NCBI GenBank assembly: GCA_015069695.1
Contig: JADCRZ010000009.1
Coordinates: 1 to 64,000 of the forward strand
Source of the DNA: Williamsia sp.
Lineage (GTDB): Bacteria > Bacteroidota > Bacteroidia > Chitinophagales > Chitinophagaceae
Reading direction: 5' to 3'
DNA: 64,000 nucleotides
Below the pieces are notes generated by a model. The model was not told the origin of the DNA, did no database searches, and worked only from the letters and a program-made list of their open reading frames with translations. Made by a program: the position numbers and the translations under genes. Positions 28,359 through 38,364 of this stretch are shown here, piece by piece; the first letter of the stretch is position 1, and each line of letters opens with the position of its first letter.

Positions 28359-28766
28359 ATGAGAGTTTTAGTTACATTTTTTCTTTTCGTATGTTTCTGC
28401 CTGTTAGGCGGGTTCCCTTCTGCCTCAGGCATGAAGCAGGGAGGAAAAAATCTCCATTTACCTGCCTGTAAACTGGTAAAAACGCGTGGCGCTGAATGCA
28501 AGCCCTGTAAAAGGGGATTTATTTCCGGTAATCAGCGTGGCATCCCTGGCGAAAACGAATTTCCCATTTTTGCAGAGGATGACGATGATCAGGAAGATGG
28601 TTCCAGAAAACTGAAATCATCATCCACCGAAGGATTGGCTGCATGCTTCTGGTCCCTTATCTCCGGCCCGCCAGCCGATGCTCTTACAATGGCCCCTCCC
28701 TTTTGCAGGTATCCGGTCCACACAAGCCATTGCAAATACATCCTGCAAAGGGCTTTAAGAATTTAG
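28359..28766 (+). CDS. Small exported protein, unknown function
   Basis: A 135-residue protein with a hydrophobic signal peptide (MRVLVTFFLFVCFCLLGG). It has several cysteines, an acidic patch (FPIFAEDDDDQED) and a C-terminus YILQRALRI that recalls small unnamed Chitinophagaceae proteins. A second frame (28643..28885) overlaps the end and could reflect a frameshift, but the C-terminus of the first frame looks native. It precedes the RND efflux operon by 170 bp in the same direction; no functional link is evident. Confidence 0.5.
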   Translation: MRVLVTFFLFVCFCLLGGFPSASGMKQGGKNLHLPACKLVKTRGAECKPCKRGFISGNQRGIPGENEFPIFAEDDDDQEDGSRKLKSSSTEGLAACFWSLISGPPADALTMAPPFCRYPVHTSHCKYILQRALRI

Positions 28767-28936
28767 TCATACTACTCAGCTTAATCTGGCTGATTCCCAA
28801 TTTAGGTTGCTTGCCCGGGGTTTCTGTACTACCCCATGACTGCCTTGAACTTAATGCGTTGCTTGCTGAAAGATTTTGCATGTAAAGAATCTCTCTGATT
28901 CAAGTGCTTATCATTTATTAATCATTACACGTTATC

Positions 28937-30019
28937 ATGAACCGGATTGTTATGCTTTGGGGCTTGTGTGCCATCGTTGGCTTTACCAGCTGCAAGCCTG
29001 AAAAACAGGAAAAGGAAGAAATCGTCAAGTATGCGGTTACAACACCTTTAAAAATGGACACCTCATTTGCGAAAGAGTATGTTTCGCAGATCCGCTCTAT
29101 CAGGAACATCGAGATCAGGGTGCTGGAAAAAGGCTTTTTACAGAATGTGCTTGTTGATGAAGGCCAGTCTGTAAAAGCTGGTCAGCTGCTTTTCAAGATC
29201 ATGCCCAAGTTCTACGAAGCTGAACTGATGAAAGCAGAAGCCGAAGCCAAAGCTTCAGACATCGAATTGCAGAATACCAAGCTGCTATCTGATAAGAACG
29301 TTGTTTCCAAAAACGAATTGTCGATGGCCCAGGCCAAGCTGGACCAGGCAAATGCGGAAGTGTCGCTTGCAAAAGCACATCTGTCTTTTACCGAAATCAG
29401 GGCTCCGTTTGATGGAACCATCGACCGCATTCCCAAGAAGCAGGGAAGCCTGATCGATGAAGGTGAATTGTTAACCACCCTCTCCGATAACAGCGAAGTG
29501 TTTGCTTACTTCAATGTGTCTGAGCCGGAGTACCTGGACTATAAGGCTAATACCAAGAACACAGGAAATGCCAAAGTAAACCTGTTGCTGGCCAACAACC
29601 AGCCCCTTCCTTACCAGGGCGTTGTACAGACCATCGAAAGTGAGTTCAACAGCGAAACAGGGAACATTGCTTTCCGGGCGAAATTTCCCAACCCCGACAA
29701 GTTGCTGAAGCATGGTGAAACCGGAAAGATCCAGATGGTTGTTCCGTTGCATGATGCTATGGTCATTCCGCAGAAAGCGACGTACGAAGTACAGGACAAG
29801 ATGTATGTTTTTGTGGTAGACAGGAACAATGTGGTCAGATCCAGAAATATAACTGTCACCAACAGAATGCCTGACTTGTTCGTTGTCGGAAGCGGCCTGA
29901 AAGAAAATGACCGGATCCTGCTGGAAGGCATCCAGAAAGTAAAGGAGAATGACAAAATTGTCGCAGAATTTGTCGATCCCAAAGAGGTGATCTCCCGCCT
30001 GAAATTATATTCCGAATAG
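28937..30019 (+). CDS. RND efflux periplasmic adaptor (MFP/AcrA family), lipoprotein
   Basis: A 360-residue membrane-fusion protein with lipobox TSC (Cys19). The biotinyl-lipoyl half-motifs flank a helical hairpin (about 60-170: FLQNVLVDEGQSVKAGQLLF and later IRAPFDGTIDRI), followed by the beta-barrel and membrane-proximal domains (LLEGIQKVKENDKI near the end). It links the inner-membrane pump encoded 31 bp downstream to the outer-membrane channel encoded after it. No TetR- or MarR-type regulator adjoins the operon. Confidence 0.92.
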   Translation: MNRIVMLWGLCAIVGFTSCKPEKQEKEEIVKYAVTTPLKMDTSFAKEYVSQIRSIRNIEIRVLEKGFLQNVLVDEGQSVKAGQLLFKIMPKFYEAELMKAEAEAKASDIELQNTKLLSDKNVVSKNELSMAQAKLDQANAEVSLAKAHLSFTEIRAPFDGTIDRIPKKQGSLIDEGELLTTLSDNSEVFAYFNVSEPEYLDYKANTKNTGNAKVNLLLANNQPLPYQGVVQTIESEFNSETGNIAFRAKFPNPDKLLKHGETGKIQMVVPLHDAMVIPQKATYEVQDKMYVFVVDRNNVVRSRNITVTNRMPDLFVVGSGLKENDRILLEGIQKVKENDKIVAEFVDPKEVISRLKLYSE

Positions 30020-30050
30020 TTAGCCGTCCCTTATCTAAAAGACTTATCTC

Positions 30051-33000
30051 ATGTTCAATAAATTCATACACAGGCCAGTACTGTCTATCGTAATATCGCT
30101 CATCATTGTTTTTATGGGCGCACTGGCTGTTGTTAAGCTGCCTGTAACCCAGTTCCCTTCTATCTCTCCGCCCAAGGTGAATGTAATTGCCGACTACCCC
30201 GGCGCCAACGGCGAGCTGATGATCAAAGCCGTGGTGATTCCCCTGGAAAGAGCTATCAATGGTATTCCCGGTCTCAAGTACATTGCCTCTGACGCAGGCA
30301 ACGATGGTGAGGCCAGCATACAGGTGGTGTTTAACCTGGGAACAGATCCCAATGTGGCCGCGGTCAATGTGCAGAACAGGGTGGCCTCCGTGGTAAACAA
30401 ACTGCCGCCGATTGTTGTGCGGGAAGGGGTCAAGATCACCCGCGAAGAATCAAACATGCTGATGTACATCAACCTGTACAGCAAGGATCCCAACATGGAT
30501 CAGAAATTCCTGTTCAACTTCGCCGACATCAACATCCTCTCGGAACTGAAAAGGGTCAACGGGGTGGGTTTTGCCGATATCCTGGGTAACCGGGAATATG
30601 CCATGCGCATCTGGCTGAAACCCGACAGGATGCTGGCGTATAATATTTCTGCGGATGAAGTCATGCAAGCGCTGGATGAACAAAGCCTGGAAGCTTCTCC
30701 CGGTAAAACCGGTGAAAGCTCGGGCAAGCGCTCGCAGACATTTGAATATGTTCTGAAGTATCCCGGAAGGTTCAGCGACAAGCAGGGATACGAGAACATC
30801 GTATTGAAATCAAACCCGAACGGGGAGCTGCTCCGGTTGAAAGACGTGGCAGATGTAGAGTTTGGAAGCTCGATGTACGATATCTATTCCACCCTGAATG
30901 GCCGGCCTTCCGCCGCGATCGTATTAAAGCAATCATACGGAAGCAATGCCAGCCAGGTGATCAAGGATGTAAAGGCCAAGATGGAAGAGATCAAAGCCTC
31001 TACTTTTCCAAAGGACATAGACTATGAGATCAGCTATGATGTATCCAAGTTCCTGGATGCCTCTATTGAAAAAGTAATTCATACGCTGGTAGAAGCGTTC
31101 GTGCTGGTAGGGCTTGTCGTATTCCTGTTCCTCGGTGACTGGCGCTCGACCCTGATACCGGCGATCACGGTGCCTGTATCCCTGATCGGTACGTTTGCGT
31201 TTATGCAGGTGTTTGGTATTACGCTGAACTTAATTACGCTGTTCGCGATGGTACTGGCCATTGGTATTGTGGTGGATGATGCGATTGTGGTGATTGAGGC
31301 TGTGCATGCCAAAATGGAATCAAAGCATCTTTCACCCCTGCGGGCTACGCAGGAAGCCATGCATGAGATCAGCGGGGCCATTATCGCCATTACGCTTGTG
31401 ATGGCAGCGGTGTTTATCCCGGTCGTTTTTATGTCGGGCCCGGTGGGTATATTCTACCGGCAGTTCTCTATTACCATGGCTACCTCTATCATCCTGTCGG
31501 GGGTAGTGGCTCTTACGCTTACGCCGGCGCTTTGTGCTACCATCCTGAAGAATACGCATGGACAGTTTAAAAAGGCTTCCCTGTTAAACAAGTTCCTGGA
31601 TGGGTTTAACAACAAACTGGCAGGTGTGAACAGAAGATACCAGCGGCTGCTGGGTGTTATTGTGAACCGGCGGGTGGTCACGTTTGCTATCCTTGCCCTC
31701 TTCTGCGTGGGTACCTACTTTCTGAGCAACAGCGTACCATCGGGCTTTATACCCAATGAAGACCAGGGTATGTTCTATGCCATTATCCAGACCCCGCCCG
31801 GCTCATCGTTGGAACGGACCAACCAGATTGCGCAGGAGCTGCAGAAGATCGCGGAAGGCATGGAAGAAGTGCAGTCGGTTTCTTCGCTCGCAGGGTATGA
31901 GATCCTGAGTGAGGGAACAGGCTCCAATACAGGCACCTGTTTGATCAACCTGAAAAGCTGGGAAGACCGGAAGCATTCCGTACAGCAGGTGATGGAAGAG
32001 CTGGAAGACAAGGCCAAAGACATCACCGGTGCTACCATCGAATTCTTCCAGCCCCCTGCAGTGCCGGGTTATGGAGCTGCGGGCGGTTTTGAATTGCGCT
32101 TGCTGGACAAGGCAGGATCGGGTGATTATAAAAAGATGGAAACAGTGAGCCAGGACTTTGTAAAAGCCCTGAGCAAACGGCCGGAACTGTCTTCCGTATT
32201 TACCTTCTACAGCGCCAGCTTCCCCCAATATATGCTGCGCATCGACAATGACATTGCACGGCAAAAAGGCGTTACCATTGAGAATGCGATGAACACGCTC
32301 TCTACGCTGATCGGTAGTAACTACGAGACCAGCTTTATCAAATACGACCGCCAGTACAAGGTGATGGTACAGGCCCTGCCGCAATACCGTGCCCTGCCGG
32401 AAGACATCCTGAAGCTGTATGTAAAGAACGACCATGACCAGATGGTTCCATTTTCTGATTTTATGAAAATGGAAAAGGTATATGGCTTGTCGGAAATTAC
32501 CCGGCACAACCTGTACAATGCATCCGAGATCAGTGGTGCTTCAGGCGCAGGATACAGCAGTGGCTCGGCGATCAATGCCGTGAGAGAAGTAGCGGCCAAA
32601 ACCTTGCCCCGTGGCTTTGGCATCGACTGGGCCGGTATCTCTGCAGATGAAGTGGCACGCGGCAACGAAGCCATCTTTATCTTCCTGGTCTGTCTGGGTT
32701 TTGTGTACCTGCTGCTGGCAGCGCAGTATGAAAGTTTCGTGCTGCCGCTCCCGGTTATCTTTTCCCTGCCCACCGGTATCTTCGGAACCTTTTTGTTGCT
32801 GAAATTAACAGGATTGGAAAACAATATCTATGCACAGGTGGCCATGGTAATGCTAATCGGGTTGTTGGGTAAGAATGCCATCCTGATCGTGGAGTTTGCG
32901 GTTCAAAGACACCGCTCGGGCGCCACCGTAATCAGAGCAGCGATCGAAGGTGCGGCAGCGCGGTTCCGTCCGATCCTGATGACCTCGTTTGCCTTTATTG

Positions 33001-33239
33001 CCGGGTTGATCCCGCTGGTATTTGCCTCCGGTCCCGGTGCATTGGGCAACCGGACCATCGGTACGGCGGCGCTCGGGGGGATGCTTTTCGGAACCATTTT
33101 CGGCGTTGTTGTTGTGCCCGGACTGTACTACATATTCGGGAAGATCGCTGAAAAAAATCTGCTCATCAGAGATGAAGACGAAAATCCATTAACAGAAGAA
33201 ATAGATCATCACATAGAAAAAGTTGGAGAATATGCATAA
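30051..33239 (+). CDS. RND multidrug efflux pump, AcrB/HAE1 family
   Basis: A 1062-residue proton-driven inner-membrane pump. The N-terminal helix (VLSIVISLIIVFMGALAVV) is followed by the porter domain, then the helix-4 motif IGIVVDDAIVVIEAV with proton-relay Asp409 and Asp410, GFIPNEDQG after the second large helix, and GLLGKNAILIVEFA carrying the relay lysine in the second half. Length is typical. It lies between adaptor and channel genes; the channel's start overlaps its last 8 bases. Confidence 0.95.
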   Translation: MFNKFIHRPVLSIVISLIIVFMGALAVVKLPVTQFPSISPPKVNVIADYPGANGELMIKAVVIPLERAINGIPGLKYIASDAGNDGEASIQVVFNLGTDPNVAAVNVQNRVASVVNKLPPIVVREGVKITREESNMLMYINLYSKDPNMDQKFLFNFADINILSELKRVNGVGFADILGNREYAMRIWLKPDRMLAYNISADEVMQALDEQSLEASPGKTGESSGKRSQTFEYVLKYPGRFSDKQGYENIVLKSNPNGELLRLKDVADVEFGSSMYDIYSTLNGRPSAAIVLKQSYGSNASQVIKDVKAKMEEIKASTFPKDIDYEISYDVSKFLDASIEKVIHTLVEAFVLVGLVVFLFLGDWRSTLIPAITVPVSLIGTFAFMQVFGITLNLITLFAMVLAIGIVVDDAIVVIEAVHAKMESKHLSPLRATQEAMHEISGAIIAITLVMAAVFIPVVFMSGPVGIFYRQFSITMATSIILSGVVALTLTPALCATILKNTHGQFKKASLLNKFLDGFNNKLAGVNRRYQRLLGVIVNRRVVTFAILALFCVGTYFLSNSVPSGFIPNEDQGMFYAIIQTPPGSSLERTNQIAQELQKIAEGMEEVQSVSSLAGYEILSEGTGSNTGTCLINLKSWEDRKHSVQQVMEELEDKAKDITGATIEFFQPPAVPGYGAAGGFELRLLDKAGSGDYKKMETVSQDFVKALSKRPELSSVFTFYSASFPQYMLRIDNDIARQKGVTIENAMNTLSTLIGSNYETSFIKYDRQYKVMVQALPQYRALPEDILKLYVKNDHDQMVPFSDFMKMEKVYGLSEITRHNLYNASEISGASGAGYSSGSAINAVREVAAKTLPRGFGIDWAGISADEVARGNEAIFIFLVCLGFVYLLLAAQYESFVLPLPVIFSLPTGIFGTFLLLKLTGLENNIYAQVAMVMLIGLLGKNAILIVEFAVQRHRSGATVIRAAIEGAAARFRPILMTSFAFIAGLIPLVFASGPGALGNRTIGTAALGGMLFGTIFGVVVVPGLYYIFGKIAEKNLLIRDEDENPLTEEIDHHIEKVGEYA

Positions 33240-34665
33240 ATTCAGGCTGCATCCTTTGATAGGAGTCATGGCCATTTGCCTGATTATGGCAAGTTGTAAG
33301 GTGCCTGCGATCACGCAGGTGAGTGAAAACAGAACCGTACCCTCTACGTATGGCGTATCCGGAGATACCACCAATATGTCATCGGTTTCCTGGAAAACAT
33401 TTTTTACCGATCCCAATCTGGTAAACCTGATCGATACTGCTTTAACGCGCAACCAGGAATTAAATATCACGCTGCAGGAAATCGAAATTGCGAAGAACGA
33501 TGTCCTGTTGAGGCAGGGGCCGCTGCGTCCTTACCTCAGCGCAAGAGTGGGCGCCAGCGTGGAGAAGGTAGGCCGGTATACCAGCCAGGGCGCCGGTGAT
33601 GCAAGTACGGAGATCAAGCCTGGAGAAGAAGTGCCGGACATACTAACAGATTATGCGCCTACCCTGTATGCAAGCTGGGAAGTAGACATCTGGAAAAAGC
33701 TGCGCAATGCAAAGAAGGCTGCTATTTTAAGATATCTCTCTTCTACTGAAGGCAGAAACTTTGCGCTTACCAACCTGGTAGCCGAAGTGGCCAATTCTTA
33801 TTATGAATTGCTGTCCCTCGACAACCAACTGGAGATCGTGCGGCAGAGCATCGGGCTGCAGAAAAATGCAATGGAGATCGTAAAGATCCAGAAGGAAGCA
33901 GCCAAGGCAACCGAACTGGCCGTGCAGAAATTTCAGGCAGAGGTATTAAAATCACAAAGCCTGGAATTTGACATACTGCAAAATATCAAGGAAACAGAGA
34001 ACCGGATCAATTTCCTGCTGGCCCGCTATCCGCAGGAAATACCAAGAGACAAGAGCAGCTTTTTAACCCTGGTGCCGTCAGCAGTGAGCGCCGGGATCCC
34101 TGCACAGCTGCTCGCCAACCGCCCAGACATCAAGCAGGCAGAGCTGGACCTGGCTGCTGCCCGCCTGGATGTAAAAGTGGCGCGCGCAGAGTTTTATCCT
34201 TCCCTGGATATCACGGCCGTGCTGGGATTGCAGGCATTCAAACCTACTTACCTGGTGCATCTCCCGGAGTCGGTATTATTCTCCGTTGCCGGCGACCTGG
34301 CTGCACCCCTGATCAACCGCAATGCGATCAAGGCCGAGTTCTACAGCGCCAACGCACGGCAACTGCAGGCCATCTACAACTATGAGCGGACCATTTTAAA
34401 TGGTTACCTCGAAGTGGCCACCCAACTCTCGAAGATCGACAATGTGGGAAAGAGTTACGACCTCAAGTCGAAGCAGGTGCAGGCCCTCACAGAATCCATC
34501 AACATCGCCAACGACCTGTTTAAATCAGCGCGTGCCGATTATTTTGAGGTGTTGATGACCCAAAGGGATGCCCTGGAAGCAAAGCTGGAACTGGTAGAAA
34601 CCAAGCGGGACCAGCTCTCTGCCGTCGTAAATGTTTTCCGGGATCTGGGAGGCGGATGGAAATAA
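33232..34665 (+). CDS. RND outer-membrane channel, NodT/TolC family lipoprotein
   Basis: A 477-residue efflux channel. The ATG at 33232 is preferred over an upstream in-frame TTG because it has GGAG a few bases upstream and overlaps the pump gene by 8 bp, giving translational coupling. The lipobox ASC sets the anchor at Cys22. Two OEP repeats (about 55-245 and 265-475) include the typical LLANRPDIKQAELDLAAA. It completes the tripartite pump. A strong terminator follows 43 bp after the stop. Confidence 0.92.
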   Translation: MHKFRLHPLIGVMAICLIMASCKVPAITQVSENRTVPSTYGVSGDTTNMSSVSWKTFFTDPNLVNLIDTALTRNQELNITLQEIEIAKNDVLLRQGPLRPYLSARVGASVEKVGRYTSQGAGDASTEIKPGEEVPDILTDYAPTLYASWEVDIWKKLRNAKKAAILRYLSSTEGRNFALTNLVAEVANSYYELLSLDNQLEIVRQSIGLQKNAMEIVKIQKEAAKATELAVQKFQAEVLKSQSLEFDILQNIKETENRINFLLARYPQEIPRDKSSFLTLVPSAVSAGIPAQLLANRPDIKQAELDLAAARLDVKVARAEFYPSLDITAVLGLQAFKPTYLVHLPESVLFSVAGDLAAPLINRNAIKAEFYSANARQLQAIYNYERTILNGYLEVATQLSKIDNVGKSYDLKSKQVQALTESINIANDLFKSARADYFEVLMTQRDALEAKLELVETKRDQLSAVVNVFRDLGGGWK

Positions 34666-34707
34666 GGCACTAAACCTGTACGCTGTATATCAGCGCACAT
34701 GATCAGG

Positions 34708-34746
34708 CAAAGCGCTCACCTGTAAACGGGTGAGCGCTTTGTGTTT
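34708..34746 (+). terminator. Intrinsic terminator of the RND operon
   Basis: A 13-bp perfect stem (CAAAGCGCTCACC and its complement) with an 8-nt loop is followed by a T-rich stretch. It sits 43 bp after the channel gene. Confidence 0.85.
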
Positions 34747-34868
34747 TGGGCACCTATCCCGCTTGATGGCACAAAGTTTATACACATGCAGGTAAATGCA
34801 CCCGGGTGCGCAGCGGCACAGAAGAAACAGGGGTGGGTTTATTAAATATCAACCATCAACCACATCAC

Positions 34869-35966
34869 ATGGTACCAAAATGGGTTTTGTACAGTCCGGG
34901 CGTAGAGACCAGGCTGGATAATGAGCAACAGATCATTGATGATATCATTGCTTCTATGGGGCGGATAATGGCCAAGACCCGGGAAAAGTACGGGCACAAC
35001 GTCCGGTCTTCGCATGCCAAAAGTCATGGACTGGCAGTTGGCGAATTAACGGTCATGGATAACTTGCCTGCAGAGCTGGCGCAGGGCCTGTTTGCCAAAG
35101 GCGGTGTATATCCTGTCATTGCCCGTTTGGCCAATGTTCCGGGAGAAGTGTTGCCGGATGCGGTGAATACCCAGCGTGGATTTTCCTTTAAGATCCTGGG
35201 TGTTGAAGGAGAGAAGATCAGCGGGCATGAAGGACAAACCACGCAGGATTTTGTGTTGGATACCGGTACTTGTTTTCCGATGCCGGATGCCAAATCCTTT
35301 CTTCTGCAACTGCGCACTGCTATTGAGCACCTGCCGGCCGTTCCAACGGTCGTAAAGGAAATTGGTTCTACGGTGGCACGCGTCGCGAATGAAGCCCTCA
35401 ACAAGGTAGGCATCAACAGTCCTACCCTGGATTTTATCGGTGATTCGCGCATTCACCCGCTTGCCGAAGCTTATTTTAGCCAGGTGCCCTTGCGGTATGG
35501 CGATTATATTGCCAAGCTGGCTGTGGTGCCGGTGTCTGCCCGGCAGAAAGAATTGGCTGAGGAAGGTGTAAAGGTAGACAGCTACAAAGACGCAGATGCG
35601 TTGCGCACCGCAACGGTGGATTACTTGAGAAACAATGACGCCGAGTTTGAGATCCGGATCCAGTTGTGTACTGACCTGGAAAAGATGCCGGTGGAAAAGG
35701 CCAATGCAGACTGGGATCAGAAAGAAAGTCCGTACCGGCCGGTGGCCCGCATTCGCTTACCCCGGCAAGAGGCTTACAGCGAGGCCCGGCAGAAATGGGT
35801 AGAAGCCCTGTCGTTCTCTCCCGCACATAGCCTGGAAGCGTTCCGGCCGCTGGGTTCCGTTATGCGGGCCAGGCTGCAAGCTTACCCTGTCCTCGCCGGT
35901 CGCAGACGCCAGGAAAACGGGGAGCCGCTGGCAGAACCTGCATCTATTGAAGCGGTGCCTGCATAA
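34869..35966 (+). CDS. Catalase-family (y4iL-like) heme protein
   Basis: A 365-residue protein of the catalase-related group often annotated as catalase family protein, smaller than true catalases. The ATG at 34869 starts at MVPKWVLYSPGVE; the longer frame needs a GTG. Recognisable segments are RSSHAKSHGLAVGELTV (distal His region), RGFSFKILGV, TQDFVLDTG (in place of the catalase NTPVFF stretch) and LRYGDYIAKLAV. Such proteins bind heme and may act on peroxides or lipid hydroperoxides; catalase activity is not assured. No signal peptide is visible. Confidence 0.8.
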   Translation: MVPKWVLYSPGVETRLDNEQQIIDDIIASMGRIMAKTREKYGHNVRSSHAKSHGLAVGELTVMDNLPAELAQGLFAKGGVYPVIARLANVPGEVLPDAVNTQRGFSFKILGVEGEKISGHEGQTTQDFVLDTGTCFPMPDAKSFLLQLRTAIEHLPAVPTVVKEIGSTVARVANEALNKVGINSPTLDFIGDSRIHPLAEAYFSQVPLRYGDYIAKLAVVPVSARQKELAEEGVKVDSYKDADALRTATVDYLRNNDAEFEIRIQLCTDLEKMPVEKANADWDQKESPYRPVARIRLPRQEAYSEARQKWVEALSFSPAHSLEAFRPLGSVMRARLQAYPVLAGRRRQENGEPLAEPASIEAVPA

Positions 35967-36000
35967 TTTTTATAAACGGAGGCGAGAGGAAGTAATGGTA

Positions 36001-37248
36001 TTACTTTTTGGCTAAAAGCTTTGCAATTTCTTCTTCAAATTCTTTCTTGAATTCATCGTAGTATTTTCCTGTAGCAGGGCCGGTGAATCCGGTATGTATT
36101 TTATCTACTTTGCCGTTTTTGCCAACAAAGATGGTTGTAGGGAAGGAGAGGAAAGTATTGAGTGCAGGTAAAGATTCTGCCACCTGCTGTTTGTCTGCGA
36201 TGCCGGCAAAAAGCTGTTCGTACTGCACATTGAAGCGGTTCTTAAATGCAGTGATTGCTTTGGTTACATAGGCCGGGTCTGATTGTCTTTCGTATTGCAG
36301 GGATATTACTTCAACACCCCGGTTTTTGTTTTTGACATACCAGGGAGAAAGAAAGGCGGTCTCGTCGATACAGTTGGGGCACCAGGTGCCGCCGATGGTT
36401 ACTACGACCACTTTGTTCTTATACTTTTCATCTTTCAGCGATACGGTTTTTCCTTGCAGATCGGGGAAGGAAAAATTAAAATCATTGTAGCCTTCTTTGA
36501 TATAGGTTAAGCTATACGCATCAGGCAGGGCTGCATTTGCGTCCGGAGTGGCGGTAAATTTCTGGTTGCTGCGTTGACCAACTATTTCTCCCGAGATCTT
36601 ATTGTCTTTGGTGAAACTTCCCCTGTAATAAACAGGGGAGGAGCCGATAAAGGAAGAAAGATAGAACTGGTTGCCATCCACAATGCCATCAAGATAACGG
36701 GAATCTCCTGTTACTTTTAAAAAGGTGGCTTTTAATTTTTTGCCATCCTGTGTAAACAGTCCGACGGCTTTTTCTTCCCTTCCGCCGGGTAATTCAAACC
36801 TGACATCATAGGTGCCGCTCATATCTCCCTCGGGCTGGTTGGCTGTTTCGGGAAAGCGTGTTTTATTGTTGGGGACCGCAGACAGGGAAATAGGATTGCC
36901 TTTTTTATCCTGTCTTCTCAGGGTGCCTGTAAGCTTGTTGTTCTCATAGCTCAACGCAAACTCGTTGTCGAACTGGTCGAATGATACAAAAAGCGAATCA
37001 CCTGCCTGGGTAATCTTTCCGCCTTCAAATTCTTCTCCTGCATTTAAAAAGTAGATCTTACTTGTTCCCGGTACTGATTTGACCAGGAAGTTAAAAGGAA
37101 CTTCCTGGCCATTGCTTAAAGTAAATACACCGCGCCAATAGCTTTCTCCCTTTACGATAAAGGGGATGTTTTTTTGTGCTGTGCCCTGTCCGTAGTTGGA
37201 GAGAGACAACAAAGTGAATGCTGCAAACAGGGAAAAGAACAATTTCAT
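36001..37248 (-). CDS. TlpA-like periplasmic thiol-disulfide protein
   Basis: A 415-residue protein starting at the ATG at 37248 (another ATG at 37257 adds three residues). It has a signal peptide ending near SNYGQG, a large beta-rich N-terminal region (about 25-255, DUF4369-like in character but not a clean match) and a C-terminal thioredoxin-fold domain (about 265-415) with redox motif WCPNC and cis-Pro loop FPTTIFV. It would reduce or isomerise disulfides in the periplasm. It converges on the catalase-like gene with a 34-bp gap, which is consistent with oxidative-stress neighbours though not evidence of co-regulation. Confidence 0.85.
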   Translation of the reverse strand: MKLFFSLFAAFTLLSLSNYGQGTAQKNIPFIVKGESYWRGVFTLSNGQEVPFNFLVKSVPGTSKIYFLNAGEEFEGGKITQAGDSLFVSFDQFDNEFALSYENNKLTGTLRRQDKKGNPISLSAVPNNKTRFPETANQPEGDMSGTYDVRFELPGGREEKAVGLFTQDGKKLKATFLKVTGDSRYLDGIVDGNQFYLSSFIGSSPVYYRGSFTKDNKISGEIVGQRSNQKFTATPDANAALPDAYSLTYIKEGYNDFNFSFPDLQGKTVSLKDEKYKNKVVVVTIGGTWCPNCIDETAFLSPWYVKNKNRGVEVISLQYERQSDPAYVTKAITAFKNRFNVQYEQLFAGIADKQQVAESLPALNTFLSFPTTIFVGKNGKVDKIHTGFTGPATGKYYDEFKKEFEEEIAKLLAKK

Positions 37249-37257
37249 GTTTACCAT

Positions 37258-37781
37258 TTAAGGAGTTTACGACTGATCGATTTACTTCTGCACATTATTT
37301 CATAAAGCAATTGACCGTAGAAGTTCGCGGACCTCTCAGCATTTAGTACAGATGATGATGGTCCCGCCAGCTTTTATTCAACAGCACAAAAGCCGGTGAA
37401 TATTGATGAAGGGGCTGTGAGTTTGTAAAGGTATGTAAAAGTCTATAAATTAAGTAGGTTTTTTGAGGTCCATTGTTGGCAGACAGCAATCGATGCGGTA
37501 AAAAACTGGCTTTCTTTCTGGCAACTTATGCCGCAAGCTATTTATATACTTAGCCGGGTGAATGCCCGCCTGAGCTTCTGCCTGTTGGATTGTTGCAACA
37601 GTATGGGTTATAATAGGATGTTAAAATTAATCTCTATTATTTCTGTAGGAATTTAATTTGGTTTAATATTGTCCTATGATTCCACCGGCTCCCTCTATAA
37701 TTTCTTCTCTCGCCCGATGTCTATCCGGAGCCCTGGCTACTATTTGGATGATCCTGTTCTAACCGCTTTAAATTATCTGTT
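37258..37781. other. Intergenic region, nothing recognised
   Basis: About 520 bp between divergent genes. AT-rich towards 37600-37680, as expected for promoters. No hairpin, RNA gene or convincing small gene was found. Confidence 0.4.
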
Positions 37782-38087
37782 ATGCGCAAATTTATTCTTA
37801 TCGCCGCTACGGCTATGCTGGTTTCCTACAAAGGTGTTCACTCATCCCCGCCCTTTTTGCTGGAAGGGGTTGTTCAGGACAAAGTTTCCGGACAGCCCCT
37901 AAAGGCCGTACATGTGTTTACGGTGAAAGGGGAGGAAGAAGCGGTGACAAATGAGAAAGGTGTTTTTCGTTTTCAAAGCTGGAAAGAAACGGTTGTCTTA
38001 ACCGCTGAATCACCTGGTTATCAGAAAAAGCAGGTCCAGCTCACGCTTCCTGCACCCAAGCAAACGGTTTTGCTGGAAAAAGAGTAA
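37782..38087 (+). CDS. Small carboxypeptidase-regulatory-like domain protein
   Basis: A 101-residue exported protein: a signal peptide (about 1-22) and one beta-sandwich domain of the CarboxypepD_reg type (LEGVVQDKVSGQPLKAVHVFT, then TNEKGVFRFQ and a closing LPAPKQTVLLEKE). In Bacteroidota such domains normally form the N-terminus of SusC-like receptors; a stand-alone copy is a common small envelope protein. It ends 14 bp before the tRNA-Cys. Confidence 0.7.
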   Translation: MRKFILIAATAMLVSYKGVHSSPPFLLEGVVQDKVSGQPLKAVHVFTVKGEEEAVTNEKGVFRFQSWKETVVLTAESPGYQKKQVQLTLPAPKQTVLLEKE

Positions 38088-38101
38088 GCGATTGATCATA
38101 C

Positions 38102-38172
38102 AGTCATGTGGCCGAGAGGATAGGCGGGGGTCTGCAAAACCTTTTACGATGGTTCGAATCCATCCATGGCGT
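38102..38172 (+). tRNA. tRNA-Cys (GCA), with a mismatched first acceptor pair
   Basis: A 71-nt cloverleaf. D-arm GCC/GGC with GG in the loop; anticodon stem of five pairs (two G-U) closing on CTGCAAA with anticodon GCA at 38132-38134; 4-nt variable loop; T-arm GATGG/CCATC around TTCGAAT; acceptor stem with pairs 2-71 to 7-66 intact. U8, A14, G18G19, U33, A58 and U73 (the Cys discriminator) are all kept. The 1-72 pair is A-G, which is abnormal, and CCA is not encoded. Either a functional variant or a slightly decayed copy. It precedes a thiol-related regulator and a cysteine desulfurase. Confidence 0.8.
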
Positions 38173-38364
38173 CGCCCCATACCAGGCTTTTGGTATTTCC
38201 AGCTGAAAAAGGAGGTTTGTAAAGCTGTCTTTATCAACCTGTAAGTACAGGTATTGCTGCCCGGTAGCTTACCGGAGCTTATTTTGTGATGCAGGTTCAT
38301 GGATCCGTATTCCTGAACTGCGGATTGTATTGGAGGATGTACGATATTTGTGAGAGAGTAAAAT

